64,000 nucleotides of DNA, from contig OX336355.1 in NCBI GenBank assembly GCA_946902875.1, forward strand, positions 7,027,347 through 7,091,346, written 5' to 3'. The notes beneath the pieces were generated by a model that searched no databases, was not told where the DNA came from, and saw nothing but the letters and a program-made list of their open reading frames with translations. Positions within the stretch are counted from its first letter, which is position 1, and each line of letters begins with the position of its first letter. Positions 23,177 through 34,800 of this stretch are shown here, piece by piece. Source of the DNA: Nematopogon swammerdamellus. Lineage: Eukaryota > Arthropoda > Insecta > Lepidoptera > Adelidae. A program made the position numbers and the translations under genes.

Positions 23177-23506
23177 TCCGTTTGTACCGTGTGGGGCCGG
23201 TACTTTAAAAGAATAGCCCCACTGCATCTCTCCCCGTGTATGTCGTAAAAGGCGACTAAGGGATATGACTCCCTTCTTATGTTACTAGGTGGTAGGGTTT
23301 AGCCCGCCCGGGTTGGTACCACTGCACTGAATGAAAGGTCGGTCGAAACGGCTATGTAAATAGTTTGTGTTTTCCGTCCAGTTCAGTGTAGCCGGCACGA
23401 CCGAAGGGAAGCACTGACGTGGCACCAAGTTCACCCGGTGTTATGGGCTGACATCACGGATGTTGTAGGTGACGTAGCCAACCGTGTCAGTATCCATAAA
23501 AAAAAC
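23177..23506 (+). mobile_element. Hybrid SINE: third head type on the shared core and tail
   Basis: The first 100 bp (ACCGTGTGGGGCCGGTACTT ... GTAAAAGGCGACTAAGGGAT) match the 5' part of the (CATA)n-tailed element. From GTTACTAGGTGGTAGGGTTT onward the sequence is the core and TTTCCATAAAA tail of the 5S/tRNA chimeric SINE. The same junction occurs at 46,955-47,232, so it is a propagating family and not a single recombinant. Confidence 0.85.
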
Positions 23507-23634
23507 ACGACTGAGGAGCGTTAGCGCATTCATAGCATGAGATGGCTTTTAAAGGGATTATTTCAATGTATTCGCGATTACAATTATTGCATGTGAAGGC
23601 ACGCACAAATTTACAGATGGGTAACACGCTTCAA

Positions 23635-23900
23635 CGCGCTTTGACTATTCTAGTATTTAGTTCGGTGTTGGAAATGCCCTGTCAGTCTGCCAAGCTCCTC
23701 TTGAAGAACCCGAGACTGTACTTTTGTGGAAAGATATGCATACACCGATTGGTACGCATTCGCGGTAAGTTCAAAGCAAGGTTCAAAGTGTAGGGATGCG
23801 ATACCTGCGAAGTGCGCGTGGTGCGTAGCGTTATAGCGGTGGCAGCGTCTAACAACTCCTCCGAGCACTCCCAATGGAATAAACTATAGAACACACTTAG
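23635..23900 (-). mobile_element. LINE reverse-transcriptase C-terminal fragment
   Basis: Minus-strand translation contains LPRMRTNRC and HIFPQKYSLGFFKRSLAD, matching LPRMRTNWC and HIFPLKYSLESFKKGM in the 34,905-35,210 copy. The intervening FYRIGKFWNALP segment is deleted and the frame is broken. An inactive 3' fragment of a non-LTR retrotransposon. Confidence 0.75.
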
Positions 23901-24119
23901 GGAACCGACATCTCTATGAGTTGCAGTGGCTCTAGATCGAGGGACACTTCGGGGTCACCCACCAGTCGCACAGCTCGACGCTGGATTGAGTTCAGAGCGA
24001 GGTGTCCAGAGGCGCAAGCTAGTATTTGGCTGTGCCATCCTATGGAATGTTTACCAAGGTATTATAATGGGCTAATGTCACGGGTCTAGTAATGTAGCCA
24101 ACCATGTCAGATTTCATAA

Positions 24120-26771
24120 ATGTTTTTTTTTTCGAAATAAGTTAATTTTAATAGTAATACAAAATACAACTTGAGTAAACGTGAGTAAAACTAATTAAAT
24201 AAAATTAACATAATAAATAATAAAAACTAAATAAACACATGTTAGTCTTACTGTAAGTAAAAAATTTCGTCCAACTCATTCGACTCCGCCACAGTATCCG
24301 AGAATTTTTTTTTGTGTAAAAAAATTGTTTTCGTGAATTTTAACTTAAATAATAATATCAAATTTTTCAACTTTTCATTAAAACTACGAAATTGCCAAAT
24401 GTAATACTTAAAAACTTATACAATTAAATTTCGACAAAGAAATACTACAAACAATTTGCATATCTAGCAAGACTTTCCCAGCCTAACTGGTTCCCTAACT
24501 ACTTAGGCATTACCTAAAAAAAACCTTAACTTCGAAAGACATGAAAAAAAACAACAATACAGTTAAAATTTACCTTCAGTAAAATATTCCCACACATACC
24601 AAGACAATATTTGAATATTAAGCATGTGATTGAGAGAAACTTTTTTTTCCTAAAACAAAAAAAAACTTGGGAACATCCAACTCTTAATTTTTATTTCACT
24701 TGTTTTTTTCTTCCACACTCATTGTCTGTGCATGTGAACATATGCAAAATTCTAAAAGTACGTGGGATACAAAAAAAAACTCGGCACTCCTTTTAATTTA
24801 GTCGCATATGCAAATACTTACGTGACCATTTTTTAAACAGGTAGCCCGAATAACTCATGGGCATAAAAAAAACAAAGACTTTTGTCCCCTGACCGCTTCA
24901 ACCCTTGCTAAGGTGTAGGTAATTGCCCAAACTAAAAGAGAAGTGAAATTTGCATTCCCGTGTCTTGGCGAGTGCACTTTTTGTCCCGGCCTCGTCGCGC
25001 TTATGGAAATGCATTTTTTGGTCCATTTTTTCGACCATGAGAAACGATTTTTTAGCGGGTTCTGCTTCTAGTGAAGTATAAAATTATGCAGTTATATTGT
25101 AATCAACTTTTTGTCCATCCTCGCGAATTTCTATCTATTGTTAAATTGGTTTTGCACAGGTTAGATTCTTGTTTTGCATATTTTTAATGATGAGGGCACA
25201 TTTTTTTTAGTGTTAGGTAACATTTTTATTAAGAAATAAAATTAAGAAATAAAATTGTTACTGTTGTTTAGTGTTTGCATTTAGTGTGTACTTAAATTAT
25301 TATTATCCTTCGTAGAAAATTCAATTTTGAATTTGGAAAAAATATTATAGGCAAAAAAAAATCTAACACATGTCATTTGTATACTTAATAGCGACAAATG
25401 AAATTCAAAAATATCTACAAGTAAGTAAATATGTATGTATATTTATATGGAACCGTTATTCAATGCACTTATTTCTAAACTGGTAAATAAATGATGCCGA
25501 ACTTTTTTCACCAAAAATAGGCGTATTTTTTTCTATCCTAACGGTTTTTATACCTGACTTTTTCCAATCGCGTGGCCCGACCGAAAGTCAGGGGTGGAGT
25601 TTGCCCGCACAACCCATCCCATAACTTTTTCTACCCCTAATGAAAAAACCCCCATTGTGTCATGAATGGCGGTTATATGCGCTTCTATGTGAACATAAAT
25701 ATTATGTGCGCCGCATTTTTTCGTACCTAGTTCAACGATCGATATTTTTTGTTCGCGTGGGGACGAATTTTGAAAAGGGAACGAGCAATTGGCGGGTAAG
25801 AATATGAAAGCAGGCGCAACGAAGACAATGCAACGCACCCCTTTTATTTAAATCGAGAAGGGATTTTTTATGCGTCTAACGGTAAATGTGGCAACGTTGC
25901 TTTTTACGAAATAATAATATTTTGTAAACGTTTAGAGTTTGGAGAAGTTTTGCCTAATGGGATTCGCTTGAGAAAATGTAATGGGGATAATAACGGCATT
26001 ATGGTATCTTTAGGAAAGTTAACTTTCGATACTTTTAGATTTAACTTATAGACAGCCGGCACGTGCCTAATACTTCAACGGAAGATCAGACACAGCCAAT
26101 AACACCACTCCTCGCGGAACCACGCTCAGAGAGACGCCATGCCGGCTATGAGGCGAACAAAAAGGTCGTGTCTAATTTATTGACACGACCTTGTGTTATC
26201 GATATCGATATGTGTTAATTAGATAAACCCAGCAACAAACTTTTACCAATAATACTATGTACAGAAGTATGTACAATGTACTAAAACAATGCCATGTAGA
26301 CAGGTATTCTAATTTGTAGAAGATACTGTAAAACTTCTCAAAAAAATAAAACGAAATGAAGAATTCTTTCCTATTCTAAAGGTTTAGCATGTCTTCTCCA
26401 TTAGTTACATTATAAAATTCCAGAAATTGCATTAAAATAATTAATTTAAGTAATGTAATTAAATGACGACTTGAAATATATGTTTAATATTGCTGATGGT
26501 TTATTGTAATTTCTTTGAAATTTTAACATTTTAATAAGGCTGGGTTGCAGGCTATTAGATCGACTCAACCTTAGTAGGTTTCCAAAACAAAACAGAAACT
26601 AATAAAAAAAAACAAAATTCGCAATATATATGTAACTGTTGTGTGATGCTCACGATTTCTAGTTCCCAAGGCTGTTTTTTAAATGTTTCTCAAATTACTG
26701 ATTATTTCCTATACTGGTATTCTAGCATAGAAAAGTGTGTAGTATCTAATGAAGCATCCTGTTGATTGCAG
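24120..26771. other. AT-rich DNA upstream of the first visible Nab exon
   Basis: Mostly AT-rich with no element recognised until about 26,040. The part at 24,880-25,900 is less repetitive and could hold regulatory or untranslated Nab sequence, but no exon can be supported. A 96-codon minus-strand ORF at 25,548-25,838 is not recognised. A short dispersed repeat at 26,095-26,200 contains a perfect hairpin, and a diverged copy lies at 31,500-31,575. Confidence 0.4.
26162..26192. repeat. Perfect 11-bp hairpin inside a dispersed repeat
   Basis: AAGGTCGTGTC - TAATTTATT - GACACGACCTT. A degraded version (AAGGTCGTTGTCTAATTTAT) sits at about 31,551, indicating a repeat family and not a unique structure. 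Confidence 0.8.
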
Positions 26772-26873
26772 TGGTGGTGACGTCAGCGCCGGCCAACGAA
26801 GCTGAGCTGCAGCTGTACAGGGTGATGCAGCGCGCCAGCCTCCTCGCATACTACGACACCTTGCTAGAAATGG
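26772..26873 (+). CDS. nab: Nab exon a (start of NCD1)
   Basis: Acceptor TTGATTGCAG, donor GAAATGG|GTGCGT. Enters with two codon bases and leaves with one (completed by GT of the next exon to make Gly). Encodes 33 complete residues containing ANEAELQLYRVMQRASLLAY. The residues before ANEAE are variable in the family, consistent with an upstream exon supplying the start. Confidence 0.93.
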
Positions 26874-28861
26874 GTGCGTACATTAATATTATCAATACTA
26901 ATAATTTATTAATATAAATGCATAGTTATTATTACGAAAAATCTATCTAATTAGGTATATATTTATCTAATTAGGTTAAAGTAAGCATGTCATTTCTAGG
27001 TGCTCCTACAAGTAGATTGAATATAGTGCGTGTACAGTATTTCCCCAAAACTGACGAGTCCTTCATCGCAGGAGAGTTTTGCTGCAGCTGTGACGGACGG
27101 CACTATGCGAGTTTTCTCCCCAAACAGAGATTATTAACCTGTTTTGGTGGTTAAAAAAAAATAACCAGGGTTAAATTACAGAAGATGCGTTGCCACGCGA
27201 CGCATCTTCTTTAATTTAATCCTAACCTAATGTTGAGGCGGTGCATGTCGTTTTTGTTAAACTCCCATAGTGCAGTTTGGCTGCTACCACAGCAGCTGCG
27301 TCAAAGCTCTCTTGCGATGAAGGAATCGTCCAAAACTGTACGCGGTCCTCTATATAATTGTTTTTAAGATTGAGTGAACTACGAACCTACCTATTGAATT
27401 CTAATTGGGTCATAATCTGATTGGAATGTTCAATGTTCTGCTTATTTTTCGAAATCAAAATATTTGTTTACTTTCCAGGTGGCGACGACGTCCAGCAGCT
27501 GTGCGATGCCGGCGAGGAGGAGTTCCTGGAGATCATGGCTCTAGTGGGCATGGCGTCCAAGCCTCTCCACGTACGAAGACTGCAGAAAGCCCTGCAAGAA
27601 TGGGTCACGAACCCGGCCTTATTCCAAATACCCATAGTTCCTAACCTGTGCCCGTCCGACAACCCCTTCTTGCAATGCAATCAGAGGCTTCTTACAATGC
27701 CTCCATCCATTCCCAACGTACTACCCAGGGTGACGGTCGCTTCCCCCGAAAACAACCGTCCAATGTACAGTCCTTCTCCCGGAGCGCCAGAGAACAGCTG
27801 CGGCTCCACCGCCTCTGCTCCCAATGCTAGTCCTGTTCATAACCAAACTCCTCCAACTAATTTACCTAAGACTTCTATTCCTACCTCGCCAGCTCCTATC
27901 GTTTCCAACAGCGCAACGAGCTACACAACCTCTAGATCATTTTCCCCACAATTATCCACATGTCCACCGGCTTCCGCGAGCACTAGTCCTTCTTCAGCTA
28001 ACTGTTCTCCAGTTCAGCTCACGCCTGTTCTCTTCGACGTCCAAGTTCAAAAGCTGGCGTCAGCGGCCGAGAGGTTGAGTAAACATTTGCCGCTACTGGA
28101 GCCGAAGCCGCAGAACACGAAGAAGAAAATGTGCAAGGACCTGGAGCTGGTGATGCAGATGCCAGAGACAGACCCCAGGAGGATGGAGGAGATACGGAAA
28201 TACGCCGCGATATATGGCCGGTTCGACTGTAAGAGGAAACCGGAGAAACCGTTGACTCTGCATGAGGTGATGTTTCTGGAAGGATTCACCCTTTTAAATA
28301 TTGCAAAAATCATAACTTGCTAGTTAATGGCCCTGTAGGCACTATATTCTCAAGCCTTTTTAGGTTACGTACGCCGAAGAGATGTAAATGGAACATATTA
28401 CTAAACCTACGCCGTCCGTCTGTCCGTCTGTCTGTCTTTCTGACCTATCTGTAAAGGGCTATATCTTTTGAAATTCATATATTCACAAAGACAAACATAA
28501 TTATAACACCAGACATTAAAATGTTCATATCATTACTTTTTAGGTTTCTTGGTTTCTGTACCCTGTTCGGAAGTCTTACTAAGCCTACGCCGTCTGTCAG
28601 TCCGTCTGTCTCCGTCCGATGGCTGTATCTTTAAAGCCGTAATATAGCTGGTTGAAATGTTCACAGAATATGTGTTATTATATTATGTATGGCGGATATC
28701 CTAATAAATAATATAAAAAAACAAAAAGTGAAACTATAAAAGGGGGGTGGACAGATGACCAAAAAAAGGTAGTCGGGAGTGGATGGATGAGAAGAGCGGA
28801 AGACCGCGTGTGGTGGCGTGCCTTGGGAGAGGCCTATGTCTAGCAGTGGACCGATACAGGC

Positions 28862-28895
<34 letters not shown>

Positions 28896-31800
28896 AACGG
28901 GGGTTCCCATAGAAGTATCATAATTTACAGAAGAGCGCCATCTACCGAATTATCAAAACATTTTAAAAACAAAAGTATGAATAGTCATCGATAGATGGCG
29001 TGATACGCGAGATACGTGCGAGCGCGACATTACAGTAAAAAAAATTAAGTACAAAGAATAAAAACCGAACTTTTACCTGGTGGTACGGAAACCTCGGAGC
29101 GCGAGTTCGACTCGCACTTGGCCGATTTTTTTATTGCACCCAAACTGGGTACAATAATATAACTGGAACTGGACTATACATTTCCTCTAATATTTTACTA
29201 TACATTATTTAAATGTCGTGTTAGCTACGGCATTTAGGTAAATAATCAGTTTTCTACCGAACATGCCTGAACAATTTAAAGTAAAAAGAAAGTCGACGAG
29301 TAAGCAAACAATTTGAATCACGAAGTTAAATCCATTAATCCATACGTCTTAATGATAGTTATAGTTGGCCTGACCAGGAATAGAGAGCTGTCAAGATGGA
29401 GCCACTTTTGAGATTTATATAGCAATATTCAGTATAGTACGCACATATTGAATTGGCCGTTGTTTTTGTTCCAAATTTACTTTTGCACTGAAATACACAA
29501 GGAAATATACAAAATAATAACGCTAACGATGATGATGATCTCAATGAGGGCCCCACTACTGATGGTTCAGGTGATGGTGAACGAGGCGGCGGCCCAGATG
29601 TGCCGGTGCGTGCCCGCGCTGCTGACGCGCCGCGACGAGCTGTTCCCGCTCGCCAGGCAGGTCGTCCGCCATGCGGGGCTCCACTACTCCAAGCATTCGT
29701 GAGTCATCAGCACGGACATATTAACAAGTATAGGTCGGTCGTTCTAACCTGAGGCGTACAAACACATTCACGCATGACGGTGAGCATAAAATTCTGCGAG
29801 TGTAGTAGTGCTCAGGCCATGTATAGGTGCATGTCAAGCATTTGTATTAGAGAAATGCATTTGTGCGTTCGCTTCAGGTTAGGCCGTCCATGCAATACAC
29901 TTTTAGCGAAAGAAATTATGTTTAAAGGTTAATTGTCGGGTGGCCGAGTGGTTTGGGCATCGGCTTCTCATGCGAGAGGTCCGAGTCTCGAATCCGGTCG
30001 GCGTGTACCAATGAGTTTTTTTCTGACGAAAAAAATTACGTGCATACCTACACTGCTGCTTCACCGTTCGGAACCGGTGTAAAACTGTAGGTCCTTCTCT
30101 TGTCCCTTACTAGGTGGTAGGCTCAAATTGTAGCCGACTGGGTTGATACCACCGTACTGGATGTAACATGGCCGCATAGCAGCCTCGGCTGTGCTCTCCT
30201 CTAGTCCAGTATAGGCACTAATCCAGGGAATTCTCCGGTATGGCACCTACCTTCTCGGAGATAATATTGGCTGGTCGGAGCATGTGCTTTGGCCCCTCCG
30301 ACTCAGCCACTCATATCGGATTACATTAAAAAAAAATACTTTATCAACAACACGCACACCAAATTCACTAGTAGAATAAATGTTTTAATAAATAATAAAT
30401 AACCAATTTATAATCTCATTTTCTCAAGTTATTTTATAAGTTTCAAAACCACATTTTCACATTTAAAAAAAAGTAGTAGGCTCTTCGTTGGTACTTATTT
30501 GCAAAGAGTTTGTATTACGTCGCTGCGCTCCACGACGTAATACAAACTCTTTGCTTATTTGGTCTTATAGTCTTATCGAAGTGGGAGTGAGACAAAATGG
30601 CACAGTTTGCATGCTCACTGCTTATTTCTATTGCATAACGCATGATAATCTATCTTCTGTGGTCACTACCATTATAACGAGCATTGTGCACAAATGGACT
30701 TAAATTATTTGTGTTAATTTTGTATATTCTAAAAGGCTCTTTCTGATGCTTTCCTGCATCTTCTACCATTATTTCTACCAAAATCGCCAGTATCACATGA
30801 GTAGATAGATGCTACATCTTCAATATCTGATTGCAGACTGCCCGCGGCGCAGGGCTCGCCGGCGGAGGACGCAGATGAAGCGCCATCTAGCGGCAAGCGA
30901 GCGCGACATCAGGTCAGCTCGCCGCGCGCGCGCTCCCAACGATGCACGAACCCGCCTCGCATAGACCTCACCATTTAGACTTCTCATCATTAACCATGTA
31001 GATTATCAGAAACTGTTGAACCTTCATGAGACCCGTGCCACGATTTAGTCCCGTTTCTCTATCCCTTGTTCTGATGCCAAATTTAATGTCTCGCCGTCTC
31101 TGAAAGAAAACAAAATATCCTCTGAGTATGGCACGTCAAGGTGCATTTTTAACCCCGACACAAAAAGAGGGGTGTTATGAGTTTTTATTGAATGCGTTGT
31201 CCTTTCGTCGTGACGGTGAAAGGGGATAAGGTTTAACTTCGTATAGGAAGCCGATTCAGTAGCTGTCAATCGTACAACGATATTATACAAGATGTTTCAG
31301 GATAGGGTTTCGTAACTTCAGGGTTCGAAAGGGGTCCATATTTGAAGACAAAAAGCTCTGAAACTTTTTTCTAAATTCGGTCATTTTATAGTACTTTTTG
31401 ATGAAAATCGTTTCATCGCGCTTTGGTGGACGGTTAACGTCTACCTTTATAAATAAATAAAATGACTAACTTTACATGCTTAACTAGTAATTTTAGATGC
31501 TAACTAAACCACGGTCAGAGAGGCGCCATGCCAAATATAAAACGGACAAAAAGGTCGTTGTCTAATTTATTAACACGCCTTTTGAAGATGATAAAAGATT
31601 TAACAGCTACTGAATTGGATTCTAGGCTATATAGATGTACTACTGTACAGTTCCTTGCAGCAAATAAAACGAATTCGCACGTCTCTGTGCGACAGGGACA
31701 ACGCTCTACAATCGGATTGTCTCTTTCTAAAGCTCGGCACGCATTATTTTCTGCCGGGAACTGTACGTCTCGATGTCTCGACAAGTGGAAATACTTGAAT

Positions 31801-34800
31801 ATGTAGAATTTTTCTACGCTTCCAAAGATAGTGTATACTGTGACAAGTCTAGAATCAGTTGTGGAAAACGTGCACAGGAACTCATGAAGAGTTCGACACT
31901 AACAAACATTCGCGTAGAACTAAACATACCTAATGTTCCGGTGACAGAATGGGTATCTTAGACCACTGAGCATTCTCAGTGCCTTAGAAGATCCACATAA
32001 CTCGTAGGTACATGTCAATAATCGGTTATGATATGAAGCATGCTATTAACAACATTACTTTGAAAGTATTTAAAAGACGCCAATATTTTTACCAACTTGG
32101 AGAATATTTAGAAATTCTATCTGTACAATATTCTTTTTACTATTTTAAATATTTAAAAATTTTCAAAAATGCATTCAGTTTTCCAGTATTAGTTTTCAGG
32201 TTAAAAACATTACCATATTCATCAAACTTAAATTTAGAAGCAACTTGATTCGGGTGAGTACATACATCTATAATTAATACCGTAATGAGTCTAGAAAATA
32301 TTGTGAGCAAATGTTTTAAGATGTTTTTTTTTTACCTTTTTTTAAGCAAAGAATGTTTTGCTTAAAGTGGAGATTTTTTTCCGTGATTGTCATTTCAGCT
32401 ACTGCCAAATATTCAATTGCATTAACAAATATGAACATTTATTTATCAATTTATACAAATCATTTTATAATTTATCATCATTAGGTATATTTCTTATGCA
32501 CCTATTATTAAAATTCATAATAGGTATTCATATAATCGCTCATGATTTGCTCAACATCGTCGTAGACTCGGAATCTCCAGCGATTATATAAATTCTTTAC
32601 ATTATCTAAAATTAATTATAAATTAGTATCACTAACTGCTAAGTAAGTAGTCGTATATGTCCCGTAGCTGGTGTATGAAGCTTCTCTGACGGTGAGTAAA
32701 TTATCCCTTCTGCATGACTTTATTCTGCAACTTTATTCTATCCACCACTCATTAAGCGACCACTAATTATATCATTGCATTAAGGGTCCGTATTTCAACT
32801 CGCACTTAGTGCTAGAAAGAACGATAAGTGACGATATATCGTGTGAGGCATCTGTTACATAACGGTCTTTAATAACACTAAGTAGAAGTTAAAATACCTG
32901 GCCTGTAAGTCACCTTTCGGCCAGTGTAAATATATAAATTATACCTCTCCCCGCAAATTATCGTAAGCCCCTTTTCGTTAATTTAATTTGTGAACTTTTT
33001 TGGATTAATTGATTATTATTCCTAAAATCCAACTCTATTTAAAATGCCTCAATTTGAAATTTATCGCCAGATATTTAAACTTCCTAAGTTAACATCATTA
33101 TGTTTCGAGAATACAAGGGTTTTTTTACAAATTTTATTACCTATCCATTTTCGTTGATTGTTTAATTGAATCAATTGTTTTGTTTGTTTAATAAACTTTA
33201 AACAAACAAAACACATGATCCTCCCGTTTGAATATGAAAAAAGTTCCGCTGTAAAATTTACGAAATGACGCTTACGATACGCATGCAATAAAGGAACTAT
33301 TTCTTTCTTTAATAAAGGAACTATCTATCTGTTTCTTCAGCATAAAATATATTTATAGAGCACATGTACAAGCACATTCGCAAAATAACCTGGTGACTAG
33401 ATAGATCTCCTAAGTCCTAATTGATTGCCCCAGTTCTCAACAAGCTCATTGCACATTGCAGGACGGCGAGGACGGAACCCGAATCAGCCCGGACGCATCC
33501 AGCAGGGGAGCCACAACACCCAGGTCGTAGCTTCAATATATCACTTAAGAGTTCATAATACTTCAGCTCGAATTCTAATTTCGCCCCCACTTCCCCGCGC
33601 CGCACTACCTCACTCTCTATCCCGCTCGCACACTAGTGCTTGCTCTCACGCGAGGCGAGGTCAGAGCAACTTTGCTAGGGTGAACTACACATGACTACAC
33701 TATTGTCGGTCAGGTGCTTTTTCATTTTGCTTTTTTTTTTTATGTAATCCGGAATGGGTGGCTGAGTCGGAGGGGCCAAAGCGCATGCTCCAACCAGCCA
33801 ATATCACCTCCGAGAAGGTAGGTGCCATACCGGAGATTTCCCTGGTTTGCTGGCTATACTGGACTAGAGGAGAACACAGCCGAGGCTGCTATGCGGCCAT
33901 CTTACATCCAGTACGGTGGTACCAACCCAGTCGGCTACAATTTGAGCCTACCACCTAGTAAGGGGCAAGGGAAGGGACCTACAGTTTTACACCGGTTCCG
34001 AACGGTGAAGCAGCAGGTGTAGGTATGCACGTAAATTTTTTCTTTTCATTAAGCTGCAATTCTTTTTATTAAGCTGAATTCCCCTTTCCTCCCATTATCT
34101 TATCACTTCCAGCACCGGCGGCGTTGGTAATAACAACCTACAAGGCGAAACTCTAAAACTATAATATTTTACTGTTTTGGTAACTCTTAAAAACTAAGCT
34201 ACTAAACTCGGAAGCGAATGTTCAACCCCTACTAAGAGATGACGTCCAACTTCTGCGTTCACATTGTTAATCTTTACACCACACCCACACACCACACCCA
34301 CACACCACACCCACACGCACCCGCACCATATTCCTGCTGAAACGTAGTGCCGTATAGCATGGACGGCCTAACCTGAGGCCGCACACACATGCATTTCTCT
34401 AATACAAATGCTTGACATGCACCTATACATGGCCTGAGCACTACTACACTCGCAGAATTTTATGCTCACCGCCATGCGTGAATGTATTTGTACGGCCTCA
34501 GGTTAGAACGAACGACCTATACCAGTCGGTATACTCCTCTGTTTCCACGTATGTGCTCACGTAGTTCTGCCTCATTGTGAACAGCTGGTGGGGAGTGAAG
34601 ACGGAGTCGGACGATGCAGATTCACGCTGTTCCTACTCCAGCAGTCCACCGCCTCCGGTCAGTACCTGCCTTCATGAACGCAATAATGTGACTCTATCTC
34701 TAATACCGCCTGCCTGACCGAGATAGGTGTGTGGCACACACACTGTGTGGCATGGCAGTAACCATTTCCCTTATTATTGCTTTAAGGACTGAAAACGTTA

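Noticed and set aside
31528..31806. 92-codon ORF in Nab intron d
   Set aside because: Overlaps MITE-like termini and the repeat with the AAGGTCG hairpin; an opposite-strand ORF of equal size exists.
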